From positions 2,961,376 to 3,025,375 of the forward strand of contig AP009389.1 of NCBI GenBank assembly GCA_000010565.1: a stretch of 64,000 bases of DNA. The letters are read 5' to 3'. This DNA comes from Pelotomaculum thermopropionicum SI. Its GTDB lineage: Bacteria; Bacillota; Desulfotomaculia; Desulfotomaculales; Pelotomaculaceae. Both the position numbers and the translations under genes were made by a program. The notes under the pieces were generated by a model. That model searched no databases. It had not been told where the DNA came from and worked only from the letters and a program-made list of their open reading frames with translations. This document shows, in pieces, positions 45,331 through 54,675 of this stretch; the first letter of the stretch is position 1, and the number at the start of each line of letters is the position of its first letter.

Positions 45331-45657
45331 TTGAACTCGATCAAACCCTTTGTCTACTCTCATCCCATCCAGGGAGTGCAGGTCAAACCCCTGACGGAGG
45401 ACGGCAAAAAAGTAAGCATCCTTTACAACGGCCTTCTGGCGCAGGCAGGGGCCGGCGAAATTTACCTGCACTGCGGCACGGGGGACATATCAAACTGGGA
45501 AAATATCAGCGACCTGCCGATGGAGCGGAAAAGCAACGGTTGGGAAAAAACCGTCCGGCTGGAATCAAGCAGGCAGTTAAACTTCTGTTTCCGTGACGGG
45601 ATAAATAACTGGGACAATAACGGGGGGGCCAACTGGGCCTACCGCATATCCGGCTAG
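45331..45657 (+). CDS. Single-domain starch/carbohydrate-binding module protein
   Basis: 108 residues from the TTG at 45331: VQVKPLTEDGKKVSILYNGL, AGAGEIYLHCGTG, WENISDLPM, GWEKTVRLESSRQLNFCFRD and NWDNNGGANWAYRI. This is the CBM25/CBM53-like beta sandwich that binds starch or glycogen. There is no signal peptide and no enzyme domain, so it may act inside the cell. GGAGG lies eight bases upstream. Transcribed away from the activator gene across a 172-bp gap. Confidence 0.75.
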   Translation: MNSIKPFVYSHPIQGVQVKPLTEDGKKVSILYNGLLAQAGAGEIYLHCGTGDISNWENISDLPMERKSNGWEKTVRLESSRQLNFCFRDGINNWDNNGGANWAYRISG

Positions 45658-45776
45658 CCGCCCATGTGGACGCGCAGGCCTTGAAAAGGAGCTAAGCAGC
45701 GCCCTGCCAAAAACGGGCGGCAGGGGCGGAAGGCGGCAACGGCGCGACGGCAGAAAATCTTTTTTGCCGGATTTTT

Positions 45777-45980
45777 TTATTGCGGCCGTTCGCTGCCGGC
45801 CGGCCCGACCACTTCTTTGACCGACTTTTCGAATTTCGGCCTGGGCAGCATTACCACCCTCCCGCACTTCAGGCACTTTATCCGGAAATCCACGCCGGTG
45901 CGCATGACTTCCCACAGGTTGCCGCCGCAGGGATGGTTTTTTCTGGTCTTAACTACGTCGCCGACAGAATATTTTTGCAA
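45777..45980 (-). CDS. DUF951 family protein
   Basis: 67 residues from the TTG at 45980 (MQKYSVGDVVKTRKNHPCGG then WEVMRTGVDFRIKCLKCGRV). The CG...CLKCGR pattern and length are typical of the DUF951 family next to mscS in Firmicutes. A zinc site is possible. Function unknown. Confidence 0.85.
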   Translation of the reverse strand: MQKYSVGDVVKTRKNHPCGGNLWEVMRTGVDFRIKCLKCGRVVMLPRPKFEKSVKEVVGPAGSERPQ

Positions 45981-46034
45981 ACTAAAAAGCCTCCTCTTAA
46001 GCAACTGGAACATCCTGGCCGGCGGAAATGCCGC

Positions 46035-46862
46035 CTATTGCGCGGCCTGCTGAACGGCACCGGGCATTCTAACGCCGGCAGCATCCAGGGCGATCTTCGC
46101 CCGCTTTCTCAATTCGCGCTCCACCTTCCAGTGCTGGAGGGGCTTTGCGCTGGCAGACAGGCGGATGGTTACCTCCCCCGGACCAAGCGCAACCACCCCG
46201 AGAACATCGGGTCCGGCGGTGATTATATCCGGCCAGTCCCGGGCCAGCCCGGCCCCTGCTTCCTCCAGGACGGCAATGACCCGGTCAAGGTTCTCGTCGC
46301 CGGCAACGATCACATCGACCAGCACCTGCAGGCTGCCGCGGCTGTAGTTGGTAACCTGGGCAATCCTGCCGTTGGGAATGTAGTGCAACTGCCCTCCGGT
46401 GTCTTTCAGCCGCGTTACCCGCAAACCGACCTCTTCCACAATCCCGGTCACGCCCGATATGGAAACGTAGTCTCCTACCGCAAACTGATCTTCAAAAAGG
46501 ATAAAAAAGCCCGCGATAACATCCTGAATAAGGTTTTTCGCGCCAAAACCGACTGCCAGGCCAACCACGCCGGCACCGGCCAGCAGGGTGCTGGTCTGCA
46601 CTCCAAAGAGCCCCAGAATTATTAGTCCGGCGATAAAGTAAACGGCATAGCGGAGAACACTTTTCAGGAGCGCCGCCAGGGTCTGTGCCCGCTTACCGGC
46701 TGTATGGGAACCCTCACGAGGGTAAAAAAATCTTTCTATGGCGGCGTTGCCCGCCTTCAGCATAATGAAGGCAACCACTAAAACGGCCGCCACGCCAAGC
46801 CAGTTTAGCAGATCAAAGCGGCCGAAAATTTTTTGTGCCAGTTCCCCCATCTGGTGAGGCAT
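46035..46862 (-). CDS. mscS: Small-conductance mechanosensitive channel
   Basis: 275 residues. Three membrane helices: near 18-38 (LGVAAVLVVAFIMLKAG), 70-90 (YAVYFIAGLIILGLFG) and the pore helix LLAGAGVVGLAVGFGAKNLIQDVIAGFFIL, then the cytoplasmic beta domain (QFAVGDYVSISGVTGIVEEV, GLRVTRLKDTGGQLHYIPNG). The Ala/Gly-rich pore helix is the MscS signature. It releases solutes on osmotic down-shock. AGGGAGG precedes ATG. Confidence 0.94.
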   Translation of the reverse strand: MPHQMGELAQKIFGRFDLLNWLGVAAVLVVAFIMLKAGNAAIERFFYPREGSHTAGKRAQTLAALLKSVLRYAVYFIAGLIILGLFGVQTSTLLAGAGVVGLAVGFGAKNLIQDVIAGFFILFEDQFAVGDYVSISGVTGIVEEVGLRVTRLKDTGGQLHYIPNGRIAQVTNYSRGSLQVLVDVIVAGDENLDRVIAVLEEAGAGLARDWPDIITAGPDVLGVVALGPGEVTIRLSASAKPLQHWKVERELRKRAKIALDAAGVRMPGAVQQAAQ

Positions 46863-46915
46863 ACCTGCACCTCCCTGCTTTATGATCCGGGCGCCGGCAG
46901 TTACAGGCGTAAGGC

Positions 46916-48328
46916 CTAGCCTGCCAGGAAGGCTTTGTAACCCTTGTAGGCCATGTAAATGTCGGCCTTGCTGGCCACTTCAAAGGGTGAATGCATGCCC
47001 AGAAGGGCCACGCCACAGTCGATCACATCCATACCGTAGTCTGCCATAAGGTGTGCTATGGTGCCGCCGCCTCCCTGGTCAACCTTGCCCAGTTCGCCGG
47101 TCTGCCAGATCACCCCGGCCTTGTTGAACACCTGCCTTACATGCGCCACCATTTCGGCATGAGCATCATTGGTGGCATATTTCCCCCTGCTTCCGGTATA
47201 TTTGGCCAGCACCACACCGCCTCCCAGGCGGGCGGTGTTCATCTTTTCAACCACATCCGTATAATTTGGATCCAGCCCTACGTTCACATCGGCCGAGAGG
47301 GCGCGCGAGCCGGCCAGCATGCGGCGCAGCAGCAAGTCGCTGTAACCGGGCGCGCAGCGCGACGCTATTTCGGCCACCGTATTGGCAAAGAAGGACGCAT
47401 TCATTCCGGTATTGCCGTTGCTTCCGGTTTCCTCTTTGTCCACCAGCACAGTCAGGGCCGTCCGGGCCGGGGAAACCGTTTCTATTGCAGCACGCAGCGA
47501 GGCATAAGCGCAAACCCGGTCGTCCTGCCCATATCCCCCCACGAAACTGCGGTCCAGACCCACGTCCCGGGCGGTCCAGGCCGGAACCAGCTCGAGTTCG
47601 GCACTGATCAGGTCCTCCTCGGTAATCCCGTAAAGGCGGTTAAGCTGGTCCAGCACGGCCAGTTTAAAGCGTTCCTTTACTTCCCCGCCGGCCACGGGCA
47701 TGCCGCCCGCCAGGATGTTCAGGCCCTCTCCTGAAACGGCGTCTGCCATCTTTTTCTCCATCTGATCCTTTGCCAGGTGAGGCAGGAGATCGGAAATGGT
47801 GAAGACAGGCTCGCCCGGCCTTTCGCCGATAACCACCGGTACCGTTTCGCCGCTGCTTTTGACCACCACTCCGTGCAGCGCCAGGGGAATGGCCAGCCAC
47901 TGATATTTTTTTATTCCCCCGTAGTAATGGGTCTTGAACAGGGCCAGCCCTTCCTCCTCGTAAAGCGGCTGGGGCTTTAAGTCAAGGCGGGGGCTGTCAA
48001 TATGGGCGCCGATAATGTTCAGCCCGTTTTCCGGCGGGCTCTGGCCGATCACGGCAATAATCAGGGCCTTGTTGCGGTTGACCGCAAACACCCGGTCGCC
48101 CGGTTTCAACCGGGGAAGCGCTTCCAGCGGGCAAAAGCCGGCCTCCTTAAGAAGAGCCAGGGCGGACACCACCGCTTCCCTTTCTGTTTTGGCAGAGTCC
48201 AGGAACCTCTTATAATCCTCCGAAAATAAAAAGGCCTGGTTTCTTTCCTCTCCGTCCATTCGTTCCCAGGCGTTCTGCCTTTGGTAGGCCAGCGGCTGGG
48301 CAGGATGTTTCCAGTTGGAGACGCTCAC
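46916..48328 (-). CDS. M18 family zinc aminopeptidase
   Basis: 470 residues. IIGAHIDSPRLDLKPQPLYE holds the first metal His and Asp, VDKEETGSNGNTGMNASFF the catalytic Glu and ligand, SADVNVGLDPNY the bridging Asp, and CGVALLGMHSPFEVASKAD the last His. This is the bacterial aminopeptidase-1/LAP4 group (cytosolic dodecamers). GTG start with GGAGGG upstream. Stands alone. Confidence 0.93.
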   Translation of the reverse strand: MSVSNWKHPAQPLAYQRQNAWERMDGEERNQAFLFSEDYKRFLDSAKTEREAVVSALALLKEAGFCPLEALPRLKPGDRVFAVNRNKALIIAVIGQSPPENGLNIIGAHIDSPRLDLKPQPLYEEEGLALFKTHYYGGIKKYQWLAIPLALHGVVVKSSGETVPVVIGERPGEPVFTISDLLPHLAKDQMEKKMADAVSGEGLNILAGGMPVAGGEVKERFKLAVLDQLNRLYGITEEDLISAELELVPAWTARDVGLDRSFVGGYGQDDRVCAYASLRAAIETVSPARTALTVLVDKEETGSNGNTGMNASFFANTVAEIASRCAPGYSDLLLRRMLAGSRALSADVNVGLDPNYTDVVEKMNTARLGGGVVLAKYTGSRGKYATNDAHAEMVAHVRQVFNKAGVIWQTGELGKVDQGGGGTIAHLMADYGMDVIDCGVALLGMHSPFEVASKADIYMAYKGYKAFLAG

Positions 48329-48494
48329 GGTTATCCCTCCGCAATTATTTTCCGGCCTATTTTTTACCCAATACGGGCCGGCTATGAATTGTCCAAGAAA
48401 AAAACAGACATGAAATTATTGGTGAACTACCCCTTCCTTCGCTCTGCGAAAGGCACAGGCTTCCTGGACCAAGCGAATTCGTGGGTTTCCTGCT

Positions 48495-48698
48495 TCATCG
48501 TAACCCTGTGAGGGACTTGTATCGGCCTTTGCCCTTGAATCTGGGGTATCCAGGTGTTTCTCCATTCTTCACCCGGCGGAAGAATCAGTCGAAGGCTCTT
48601 TCCACCCGGAACAGCACTTCCTGGGCTACCTGGGAGTGTACTTCCTTGAAGAAATCGTTTTTGTTGGGGTAGATGCGGAACTTGTAATTACGGATTAC
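48495..48698 (-). pseudogene. tnpB: TnpB fragment of a broken IS200/IS605 element
   Basis: The frame reads VIRNYKFRIYPNKNDFFKEV, HSQVAQEVLFRVERAFD, stop, FFRRVKNGETPGYPRFKGKG then RYKSLTGLR. The GYPRFKG...Y.S stretch is the N-terminal RuvC-associated start of TnpB, an RNA-guided nuclease. There is an internal stop and the catalytic remainder is absent. The following GYDEAGNPRIRLVQEACAF in another frame may be the original C-terminus. Confidence 0.8.
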
Positions 48699-49092
48699 CC
48701 TGGAATTGGACGTATCTTTTGACATCCTCCGGTTTTACCTCGCCCACGGTGGACAAAAAGTAACTCGGAGACCAAAAGTGGCCACCCCATAAGAAGGCTT
48801 TTACTTCCGGGAATTTTCGGAATATCAACCTGGCCGAAGCGGACTTCAGGCGGTTGATGAACCCGGAAAGCTGTACTTGCGGTTTTGAAGCAAAGATAAT
48901 GTGAATGTGATCCCTGTCGGTTTCCTGCTCGATTATCTGTACGCCAAACTTGTCGGCTATGTCTTCGCTCACTTTCTTTAGATACTCTGATATTTCCGGC
49001 GTGAGCACTTTGCGCCGGTACTTGACGCAGCAGACGTAGTGGAAACGTAGGGAATACACGGAGTGGCAGCCTCTATCAAGCTGGTACTTCAT
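48688..49092 (-). CDS. tnpA: IS200/IS605 family Y1 transposase TnpA
   Basis: 134 residues. YSLRFHYVCCVKYRRKVL, the HUH pair in RDHIHIIFASKPQ, SGFINRLKSASARLIFRKFP, LWGGHFWSPSYFLSTVGEV and KPEDVKRYVQFQ with the catalytic Tyr. It cuts and joins single-stranded ends in peel-and-paste transposition. All motifs are intact, so it may be active although its TnpB partner is broken. Confidence 0.92.
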   Translation of the reverse strand: MKYQLDRGCHSVYSLRFHYVCCVKYRRKVLTPEISEYLKKVSEDIADKFGVQIIEQETDRDHIHIIFASKPQVQLSGFINRLKSASARLIFRKFPEVKAFLWGGHFWSPSYFLSTVGEVKPEDVKRYVQFQGNP

Positions 49093-49128
49093 GGCTATAT
49101 TGTAGCAATAGAACCAAAGCAGAACAAT
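49086..49128. repeat. IS200/IS605 element end at the tnpA start
   Basis: CTTCATGGCTATATTGTAGC and the following 20 bases include the tnpA start codon. The stretch aligns with 50179-50221 at roughly three quarters identity. Confidence 0.6.
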
Positions 49129-49264
49129 AGTTCCCAGAAAAATAAGGTCCGCCGTATCGATCCCGCCCTTCGCCCTCGCTTCGCCAGTAAGGAAGGCGGA
49201 AGGCGCGGGGACTTCCCGGCGGGAAAGTTAAAAGAAGAATATATACCTCCGGCTTCACCTAAAG

Positions 49265-50002
49265 CTAAAAAGTCATACGGGGCGGCCCACCCTGCCGGAA
49301 GTTCCCGGCCGGCTCAACGCTCCCGGGCGGAGCGCCGGGCAGTTGCCGGTCAATAGCCTTCAACAAGGGCTCAAAGAAGGGCAAAAGCTTTGAATCCTGA
49401 AAAACGCTGCCGCGCCCCGGCCCGCCCGGCTCGGTCTGGTGCCCGCCCGGAAACAGGCCGGTCTGCTGAAAGGGCGAAAGCAGGGCCAGAAAGACCACCA
49501 CAATGGCCAACCCCCTGACGGCGCCGAATAAAAGCCCGCCCAGACGGTTTAAGGGGCCCAGCATGGTCATGCCGGCTATTCTGGTTAGCAAAGAGCCGGC
49601 AAAGCCCGCGGCCCAGGCTGTTGCTAAAAGCAGGGCCAGAAAACTCAAGACATCAAGTGCGGCAGCGGCAAACATCCTGGAAAGATGCTCCCCGATGGCA
49701 GTTGCCCTTCCCGGCACAGAGACGGCTGCAGGAGCCAGCCGCGCAGGCGGGAAGGCCGGCGGGGCCAAATCGGTATAAGGCAGAAAGAGTTTTAAAAGCC
49801 AGCTTGCCAGCGGCAGGAGTTTTTCCTCTATATTCCAGCGGGCAGACAGGTAATCGGATAGCGGACGGTAGTAGGCAAAAGCCGCCCCCAGGCCGATCAG
49901 GGTGCCGGCCAGCCTGGTAATGCTGGCCAAAAGGCCGCAGCGCAGGCCCTGCAAGGTGGAAAAAACAATTACCGCGACGATCAGCCAGTCCAGCCAGGTC
50001 AT
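49265..50002 (-). CDS. CvpA family membrane protein
   Basis: About 245 residues. MTWLDWLIVAVIVFSTLQGL opens the CvpA pattern (four helices; GLIGLGAAFAYYRPL, AALDVLSFLALLLATAWAAG, LFGAVRGLAIVVVFLALL). CvpA-like proteins are envelope proteins linked to colicin V production and wall biology in some bacteria; here the C-terminal 50 residues are long and low in complexity. ATG at 50002 fits GGGGTG upstream. Confidence 0.75.
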   Translation of the reverse strand: MTWLDWLIVAVIVFSTLQGLRCGLLASITRLAGTLIGLGAAFAYYRPLSDYLSARWNIEEKLLPLASWLLKLFLPYTDLAPPAFPPARLAPAAVSVPGRATAIGEHLSRMFAAAALDVLSFLALLLATAWAAGFAGSLLTRIAGMTMLGPLNRLGGLLFGAVRGLAIVVVFLALLSPFQQTGLFPGGHQTEPGGPGRGSVFQDSKLLPFFEPLLKAIDRQLPGAPPGSVEPAGNFRQGGPPRMTF

Positions 50003-50178
50003 CCGCTTCACCCCAAAAGGGAAGTATCTGTAACAATTTATTTGCTAATGACATTATTATATTGTAAATTATATTGAATGCACAGAAGATGTGAAGAGTT
50101 TTTGCAAACCTCCAGTTCTGTGCATCAGGCCCGCCGGCCGCGCCCTCTTTTGCCCTGTGGCAAATCTTTAAGGCGGAT

Positions 50179-50221
50179 GCTTCACGGCTATATTGTATCA
50201 ACAAAACCGGGGCAGAACAAT
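50179..50221. repeat. Solo copy of an IS200/IS605 end
   Basis: GCTTCACGGCTATATTGTAT and the following bases, matching 49086-49128 in order and orientation, with no transposase beside it. The rest of the gap 50003-50296 shows no gene. Confidence 0.55.
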
Positions 50222-50296
50222 GGCCCTGGCAAACAAGCCCACCTTGCTCCGGCGGGCAAAGAAAAACGAAGGTGCCGGGGCAAGGCGGACGTAAAG

Positions 50297-51370
50297 TCAA
50301 AATTTCCGCAAACTTTTAAACGGCGGAACAAACAAAAGCGCGGCCAGGAGAACCAGCCCGGCAAGGCCGAAGAGGGGATACAGCAGGCGGACCAGCCCGG
50401 CAAAACTGAAACTGGACAGGGGCAAGGCCAGCAGGCAGGCAAAAATGCCGCAAAAGCGGTAGCGACTGCCGCCCTCCGGGGCCAGCCTGCTGGCAAAACC
50501 GTGTGCATCGGCTATGGCTGTTGTCAAAATGGCCAGCCAGATCAAAAGGCCTAACAGATGCCGAAACCCCTGCCCCAGGTGACCGGCCAGGTAAAGAAGC
50601 GGGATCTGGCAGAACGACGCTTCGGGCATGTAAGCAAGTCCGGCCAGAGTAACCAGGGAAACGGCCATCCCCAGCAACAGTCCCCCCAGCGCCCCTCCGG
50701 CCAATCCAAGCACCGGCGGAACCATCCTGCCCAGGGAAGAAAGAACCGCCAGAGGCACCACAATGTTATACGAAACGTACAGAAAGGCTGCCGGCAGCCA
50801 GTGCCCGCCTGCACCGCCGCCCTGCCACCCCGTCCCGGAAGACTGCGCCAGGTGCCGGGAAGCGCAAAGGGCCGCCGTTGACACGGCTACAACGGCCAGA
50901 AATTTCAGGGGGACCAGAAAAACATTGGCCGCCAGCACCCCCTCCAGCCCCCCCAATACCACCAGCGAGGAAAGCACTGTAACCGCCCAGACTCCGGCCC
51001 GCGCCGGCAGCCCGAACTGTTCCTCAAAAACCGCCGCGCTGCCTGCCATCATAACACTGAGCCCGCCTAAAAGCATGAAAATGTTCAGGGCGTCCATGAT
51101 GCCGCCCGCCCTCTCCCCCAGCAGGAAGGCAAAAATATCCCTGTAGCTGGCCGATTTCATTTTTACCGATAAAAACATTATCAGGCCGCCTAAATAGGCA
51201 AACAGCAGCGCCGTCACGGCTGCGCCCAGAAGTCCGCTTCTGCCGTGCAGGACGAAAAACTGCATTATTTCCTGGCCGGATGCAAAGCCGGCCCCGATAA
51301 CGGCGCCAATGTAGGCCGTAACGACCCTGGCAAGCAGCCAGAAATTCCTTCTTGCCCGGTTCAGGACCAC
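50297..51370 (-). CDS. YkvI-like integral membrane transporter
   Basis: About 357 residues from GTG at 51370. VTAYIGAVIGAGFASGQEIM is the family signature, followed by ten or so helices (AAVTALLFAYLGGLIMFLSV, FLVPLKFLAVVAVSTAALC, LLGLLIWLAILTTAIADAHG). It belongs to the YkvI family within the APC/LeuT-like fold. Substrate unknown. The longer ORF back to 51514 adds residues that do not look membrane-like and has no ribosome site. Confidence 0.75.
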   Translation of the reverse strand: MVLNRARRNFWLLARVVTAYIGAVIGAGFASGQEIMQFFVLHGRSGLLGAAVTALLFAYLGGLIMFLSVKMKSASYRDIFAFLLGERAGGIMDALNIFMLLGGLSVMMAGSAAVFEEQFGLPARAGVWAVTVLSSLVVLGGLEGVLAANVFLVPLKFLAVVAVSTAALCASRHLAQSSGTGWQGGGAGGHWLPAAFLYVSYNIVVPLAVLSSLGRMVPPVLGLAGGALGGLLLGMAVSLVTLAGLAYMPEASFCQIPLLYLAGHLGQGFRHLLGLLIWLAILTTAIADAHGFASRLAPEGGSRYRFCGIFACLLALPLSSFSFAGLVRLLYPLFGLAGLVLLAALLFVPPFKSLRKF

Positions 51371-51560
51371 ACTCCCGCCTTTCCCGGAAAAGTACGTCAC
51401 CGGGCAGCAGGCACCGCCCGGCAAAACAATTCTTGTTTCGCCAGCCTTTTCAAATCTTATGCAAAAAGCTTTGTCCAATGAACAAAAATTGCCCGCCGGG
51501 AATAAGAAATGCACCTTCTGGCAATAAATATACTAGTTTTTGTAATCTGGAGGGTAAAAA

Positions 51561-52163
51561 ATGGCCGTTTTAAACAATCTTGAGACTTGTGCAAATCGGG
51601 AAAAGACAAGAATTCACACGGAAGATCCGGTAGCTGCCAGCAAGCTTGCCTGGGATTTGCTGGCCCGCCTGCAAAGACTGGGCGTTAAAAAAGAAAGCCC
51701 AAAAATTCTGCTGTGCATAGGAACCGACCGCTCCACCGGAGACTGCCTGGGGCCGCTGGTAGGCACCAAGATAGACGCGGACGGGCAGGATTTTTTCACA
51801 GTTTACGGAACTTTGAGCAATCCCGTTCATGCCGGAAATATCAGGGAAAAAATTGATGAGATTTACGAAAGCTATAAAAACCCTTTCATTATTGCCGTTG
51901 ACGCCTGTCTCGGCCGCATTGAAAATGTGGGCTGCATAAGCCTGGGAGACGGTTCGCTGTACCCAGGTGCGGGGGTTAACAAGGAACTCCCGCCGGTAGG
52001 GCAGATTCACATAACCGGCACGGTAAACGTGGGCGGGTTCATGGAGTACCTGGTTCTTCAAAACACCAGGCTGAACCTGGTCATGAAAATTGCCGACGTT
52101 ATTGCCAAGGGCCTCAAAAAGGCAGCTCAGGAGTTCTCAAAGCTAAATGCCCGGGGAATATAG
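51561..52163 (+). CDS. yyaC: Sporulation protein YyaC, GPR-like
   Basis: 200 residues. KILLCIGTDRSTGDCLGPLVG and KNPFIIAVDACLGRIENVGC, then SLGDGSLYPGAGVNKELPPVG and ITGTVNVGGFMEYLVLQNTR. These are the marks of the YyaC family, related to the germination protease fold and made in sporulation. GGAGGG lies before ATG. It is near oriC as in Bacillus, here after the YkvI gene on the other strand. Confidence 0.92.
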   Translation: MAVLNNLETCANREKTRIHTEDPVAASKLAWDLLARLQRLGVKKESPKILLCIGTDRSTGDCLGPLVGTKIDADGQDFFTVYGTLSNPVHAGNIREKIDEIYESYKNPFIIAVDACLGRIENVGCISLGDGSLYPGAGVNKELPPVGQIHITGTVNVGGFMEYLVLQNTRLNLVMKIADVIAKGLKKAAQEFSKLNARGI

Positions 52164-52183
52164 CCCCCGGGCCGTATTTTTTG

Positions 52184-52423
52184 TTATAGCCTTTCTTTAA
52201 GGTCTTTTAAAATTTCCTCCGCCGTCTTTCCGGTGGCATCAATTATCACCGGACCGCCGGCTATGTCCTGCATACCCATAACGTTTCTGTCCATGCCCGT
52301 TATTACCGTCGCGTCCACCCTGCCGGCAGTGCCAGGTCTTACCACGGTATAACCTTCTCTTTCCAGGGCGGACTTAAGCGTACCAGACAGACTTTCTTCC
52401 ACGGCAATTACCTTTCCGGCCAA
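52184..52423 (-). CDS. YkuS/UPF0180 family protein
   Basis: 79 residues: IAVEESLSGTLKSALEREGY then TVVRPGTAGRVDATVITGMD and GGPVIIDATGKTAEEIL. Matches the short UPF0180 family of spore formers; function unknown. TTG start with GAGGTG upstream. Convergent with yyaC across 20 bp. Confidence 0.85.
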   Translation of the reverse strand: MAGKVIAVEESLSGTLKSALEREGYTVVRPGTAGRVDATVITGMDRNVMGMQDIAGGPVIIDATGKTAEEILKDLKERL

Positions 52424-52476
52424 CTTTTCTCACCTCGCTGCTCTTTTTTAAATATTTTTAGGAAAGGGCTTACGCT

Positions 52477-53115
52477 TTATTCTTTAATCTTTAGTTCTTT
52501 TAAAATACCGATTACCTCATCGTCTTCTAGCTGCTCAAAGCGTTCGTAAAACTGCCCGACGGCGTAAAAAACGTCGGGCACATGCAGGCATACGACCCGG
52601 TCGGCTTCCCCTTCCAGCCTGTTCAGGGCTTCGCGGGAGGCCACAGGCACCGCCAGGATCAGTTCACCTGGCCGGCAATTCCTGACCGAACGCAAGGCTG
52701 CCTGCACGGTATAGCCGGTTGCTATGCCGTCATCCACCACTATTAACTGCCTGCCTTCATAATTTTGCTGCCCCCCGCCCCCGTAGAGAAGCATCCGGCG
52801 TTTTATCTCCTCTATTTCATCAGATATGATTTTTTCCAGGTCATCTTCTTTAACTCTCAGAATGTCCAGCAAGCGCCGGTTAAGAATGACAGTCCCGTCC
52901 TGGGCAACGGCGCCGGCAGCCATTTCTGGATCACCTGGCAGGCCGATCTTGCGCGGGATGATCAGATCCAGCGCAAGGTCCAGCTTCCTGGCTATTTCCG
53001 CGCCAACTGCCACGCCTCCCCTGGGCACGGCCAGCACCACCGCACCTTTTCTGACATGCCCGGCCAGTTTCTCAGCAAGCTTTTTCCCGGCTTCGGACCG
53101 GTCCTTAAAGAGCAT
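52477..53115 (-). CDS. Phosphoribosyltransferase family protein
   Basis: 212 residues. VLAVPRGGVAVGAEIARKLD and LIVVDDGIATGYTVQAALRS (the PRPP-binding loop, DDGIATGxT), then GELILAVPVASREAL. Such proteins in Firmicutes often sit alone and are of unknown substrate. It is full length. AAAGGAGG precedes ATG. Confidence 0.87.
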   Translation of the reverse strand: MLFKDRSEAGKKLAEKLAGHVRKGAVVLAVPRGGVAVGAEIARKLDLALDLIIPRKIGLPGDPEMAAGAVAQDGTVILNRRLLDILRVKEDDLEKIISDEIEEIKRRMLLYGGGGQQNYEGRQLIVVDDGIATGYTVQAALRSVRNCRPGELILAVPVASREALNRLEGEADRVVCLHVPDVFYAVGQFYERFEQLEDDEVIGILKELKIKE

Positions 53116-53289
53116 AATAAACCTCCTTTTAAAGGCCTTTAAAAAGGCCTAATAAAAATATTGCAAAATATATTATGCCGCAGGCCAGCGCGCTTTAGCA
53201 GGCCGGCCTCCCGGCAAAAGGCTTGGTGAAAAGTTATTTTATGATATACTTGGATTAAAACAAAGTACCGCGGAAATGGGGAGATCCTG

Positions 53290-54474
53290 TTGAAGGTTAT
53301 TTATTTCGGCTGTCAGGCCGGTGTAAGCGGGGAGTCGCTTCTGGGAGCGCTGGCCGGCCTGTTCGCCGATCCTGACGCGCTCATAGAAAAAATAAAGAGG
53401 TTAGCTGGGAAAAGCTTCAACCTTGAGTTCAAAAAATACCCGGTGGGGGGTATATCCGCCTGCGAAACCGTGCTGGCCCTGCCGGGCAGTGAACGGGAGG
53501 TTGCGGTGACAGAATTTGCTGCCGGAATAAAAGAGGGTTGCTCCGGAAACCCCGTCACAGAGGCGGCCGCCGGCATTTTATTCAGATTTGCTGGCGCCTT
53601 AGCAAGGCTTAAAGGCGTGCCGGAAAGCGCGGCCTTAATGAAAGAGGAAGAACTTTTGCGCATCCTGGTTATATCCGCCGGCTATTTTGCCGCCCTGCAA
53701 ATGCTGGAGATCGAAAAGGTAACGGCCGACCCGGTTCCGGTTGCCCTGTCCGGCACCGGCGAACTGCTGGAGGAGGCTCTAGCCCTGGAGCTTTTAAGGG
53801 GAGCCAGGGTTAGGCCGTCCACCGGCCGCACAGCAGTCGCCAGCCCTCTGGGAGCGTGCCTGTTGGCCGCCAGCGCCGAGGAATTTGGCTTGATGCCCGA
53901 AATGGCCGTCTCCGGCACCGGCTACGGGCTTTTATCAGGCAGCGGCAAGGAAGCGGCTACGCCGGCCGTAGCCGGATTTGCGGACACCGCGGAAAAAGAG
54001 GGTGCCGGGCGCAGGGAAACCGTTACCGTCTTAGAGGCCAGTATAGACGACATGAACCCGGAGTTTTATCCTTACGTGATCGAGCGTCTCCTGGCTGCCG
54101 GCGCCCTGGACGCCTTTATGACCCCGATTTACATGAAAAAGGGCCGGCCTGCCTGCCTGCTGACGGTGCTGTGCCAAAGTAAAAGGCTTGAAGAAATGCT
54201 GCAGATTATCTTCAGGGAAACAACCACCCTGGGAGTGCGCATTAGGGAAGAAGAAAGGCGCGTTCTGGAAAGATGTTTCTTTTCTGTGGAAACTCCTTAC
54301 GGAGCTGTAAAGGTCAAGGCCGGCTATGCCGCTCAGGGCGGGTTGCCCGTCCAGATGGCGCCAGAATTCGAGGATTGCAGGAAAATTGCGGCCGCCAAAG
54401 GCGTTCCCCTGAAGGAAGTTTACGCCGCCGCACAGCGGGAGGCCTATAAAACAATTAAAGGGGCCTTCTCTTAA
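53290..54474 (+). CDS. larC: Nickel pincer cofactor biosynthesis protein LarC
   Basis: 394 residues: VIYFGCQAGVSGESLLGALAG, RVRPSTGRTAVASPLGACLL, TVTVLEASIDDMNPEFYPYV and AFMTPIYMKKGRPACLLTVL are LarC marks. LarC is a CTP-dependent cyclometallase that inserts nickel into the pyridinium-dithiocarboxylate pincer of lactate racemase and related enzymes. No LarB, LarE or LarA lies in the window. TTG start with GGGGAG upstream. Confidence 0.92.
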   Translation: MKVIYFGCQAGVSGESLLGALAGLFADPDALIEKIKRLAGKSFNLEFKKYPVGGISACETVLALPGSEREVAVTEFAAGIKEGCSGNPVTEAAAGILFRFAGALARLKGVPESAALMKEEELLRILVISAGYFAALQMLEIEKVTADPVPVALSGTGELLEEALALELLRGARVRPSTGRTAVASPLGACLLAASAEEFGLMPEMAVSGTGYGLLSGSGKEAATPAVAGFADTAEKEGAGRRETVTVLEASIDDMNPEFYPYVIERLLAAGALDAFMTPIYMKKGRPACLLTVLCQSKRLEEMLQIIFRETTTLGVRIREEERRVLERCFFSVETPYGAVKVKAGYAAQGGLPVQMAPEFEDCRKIAAAKGVPLKEVYAAAQREAYKTIKGAFS

Positions 54475-54675
54475 GGATTGGGCCCTTTCAAGAAGAAAAT
54501 TTGCCATGCGAAAGCCGGCTAAAGCAAAGAAGCCGGAGGAGTCTGTCGGCCGGACAGAGCCGCAAGCTTATTGAAAAAGTTTAGCGGCGGCTTAAGCTGT
54601 ACGGCTCAGAATGCTTCGCGACGGGTGAACCAGGGTGGCTTCGGCAAAGGTAAAATTTATCAAAACAAGAGGCAG

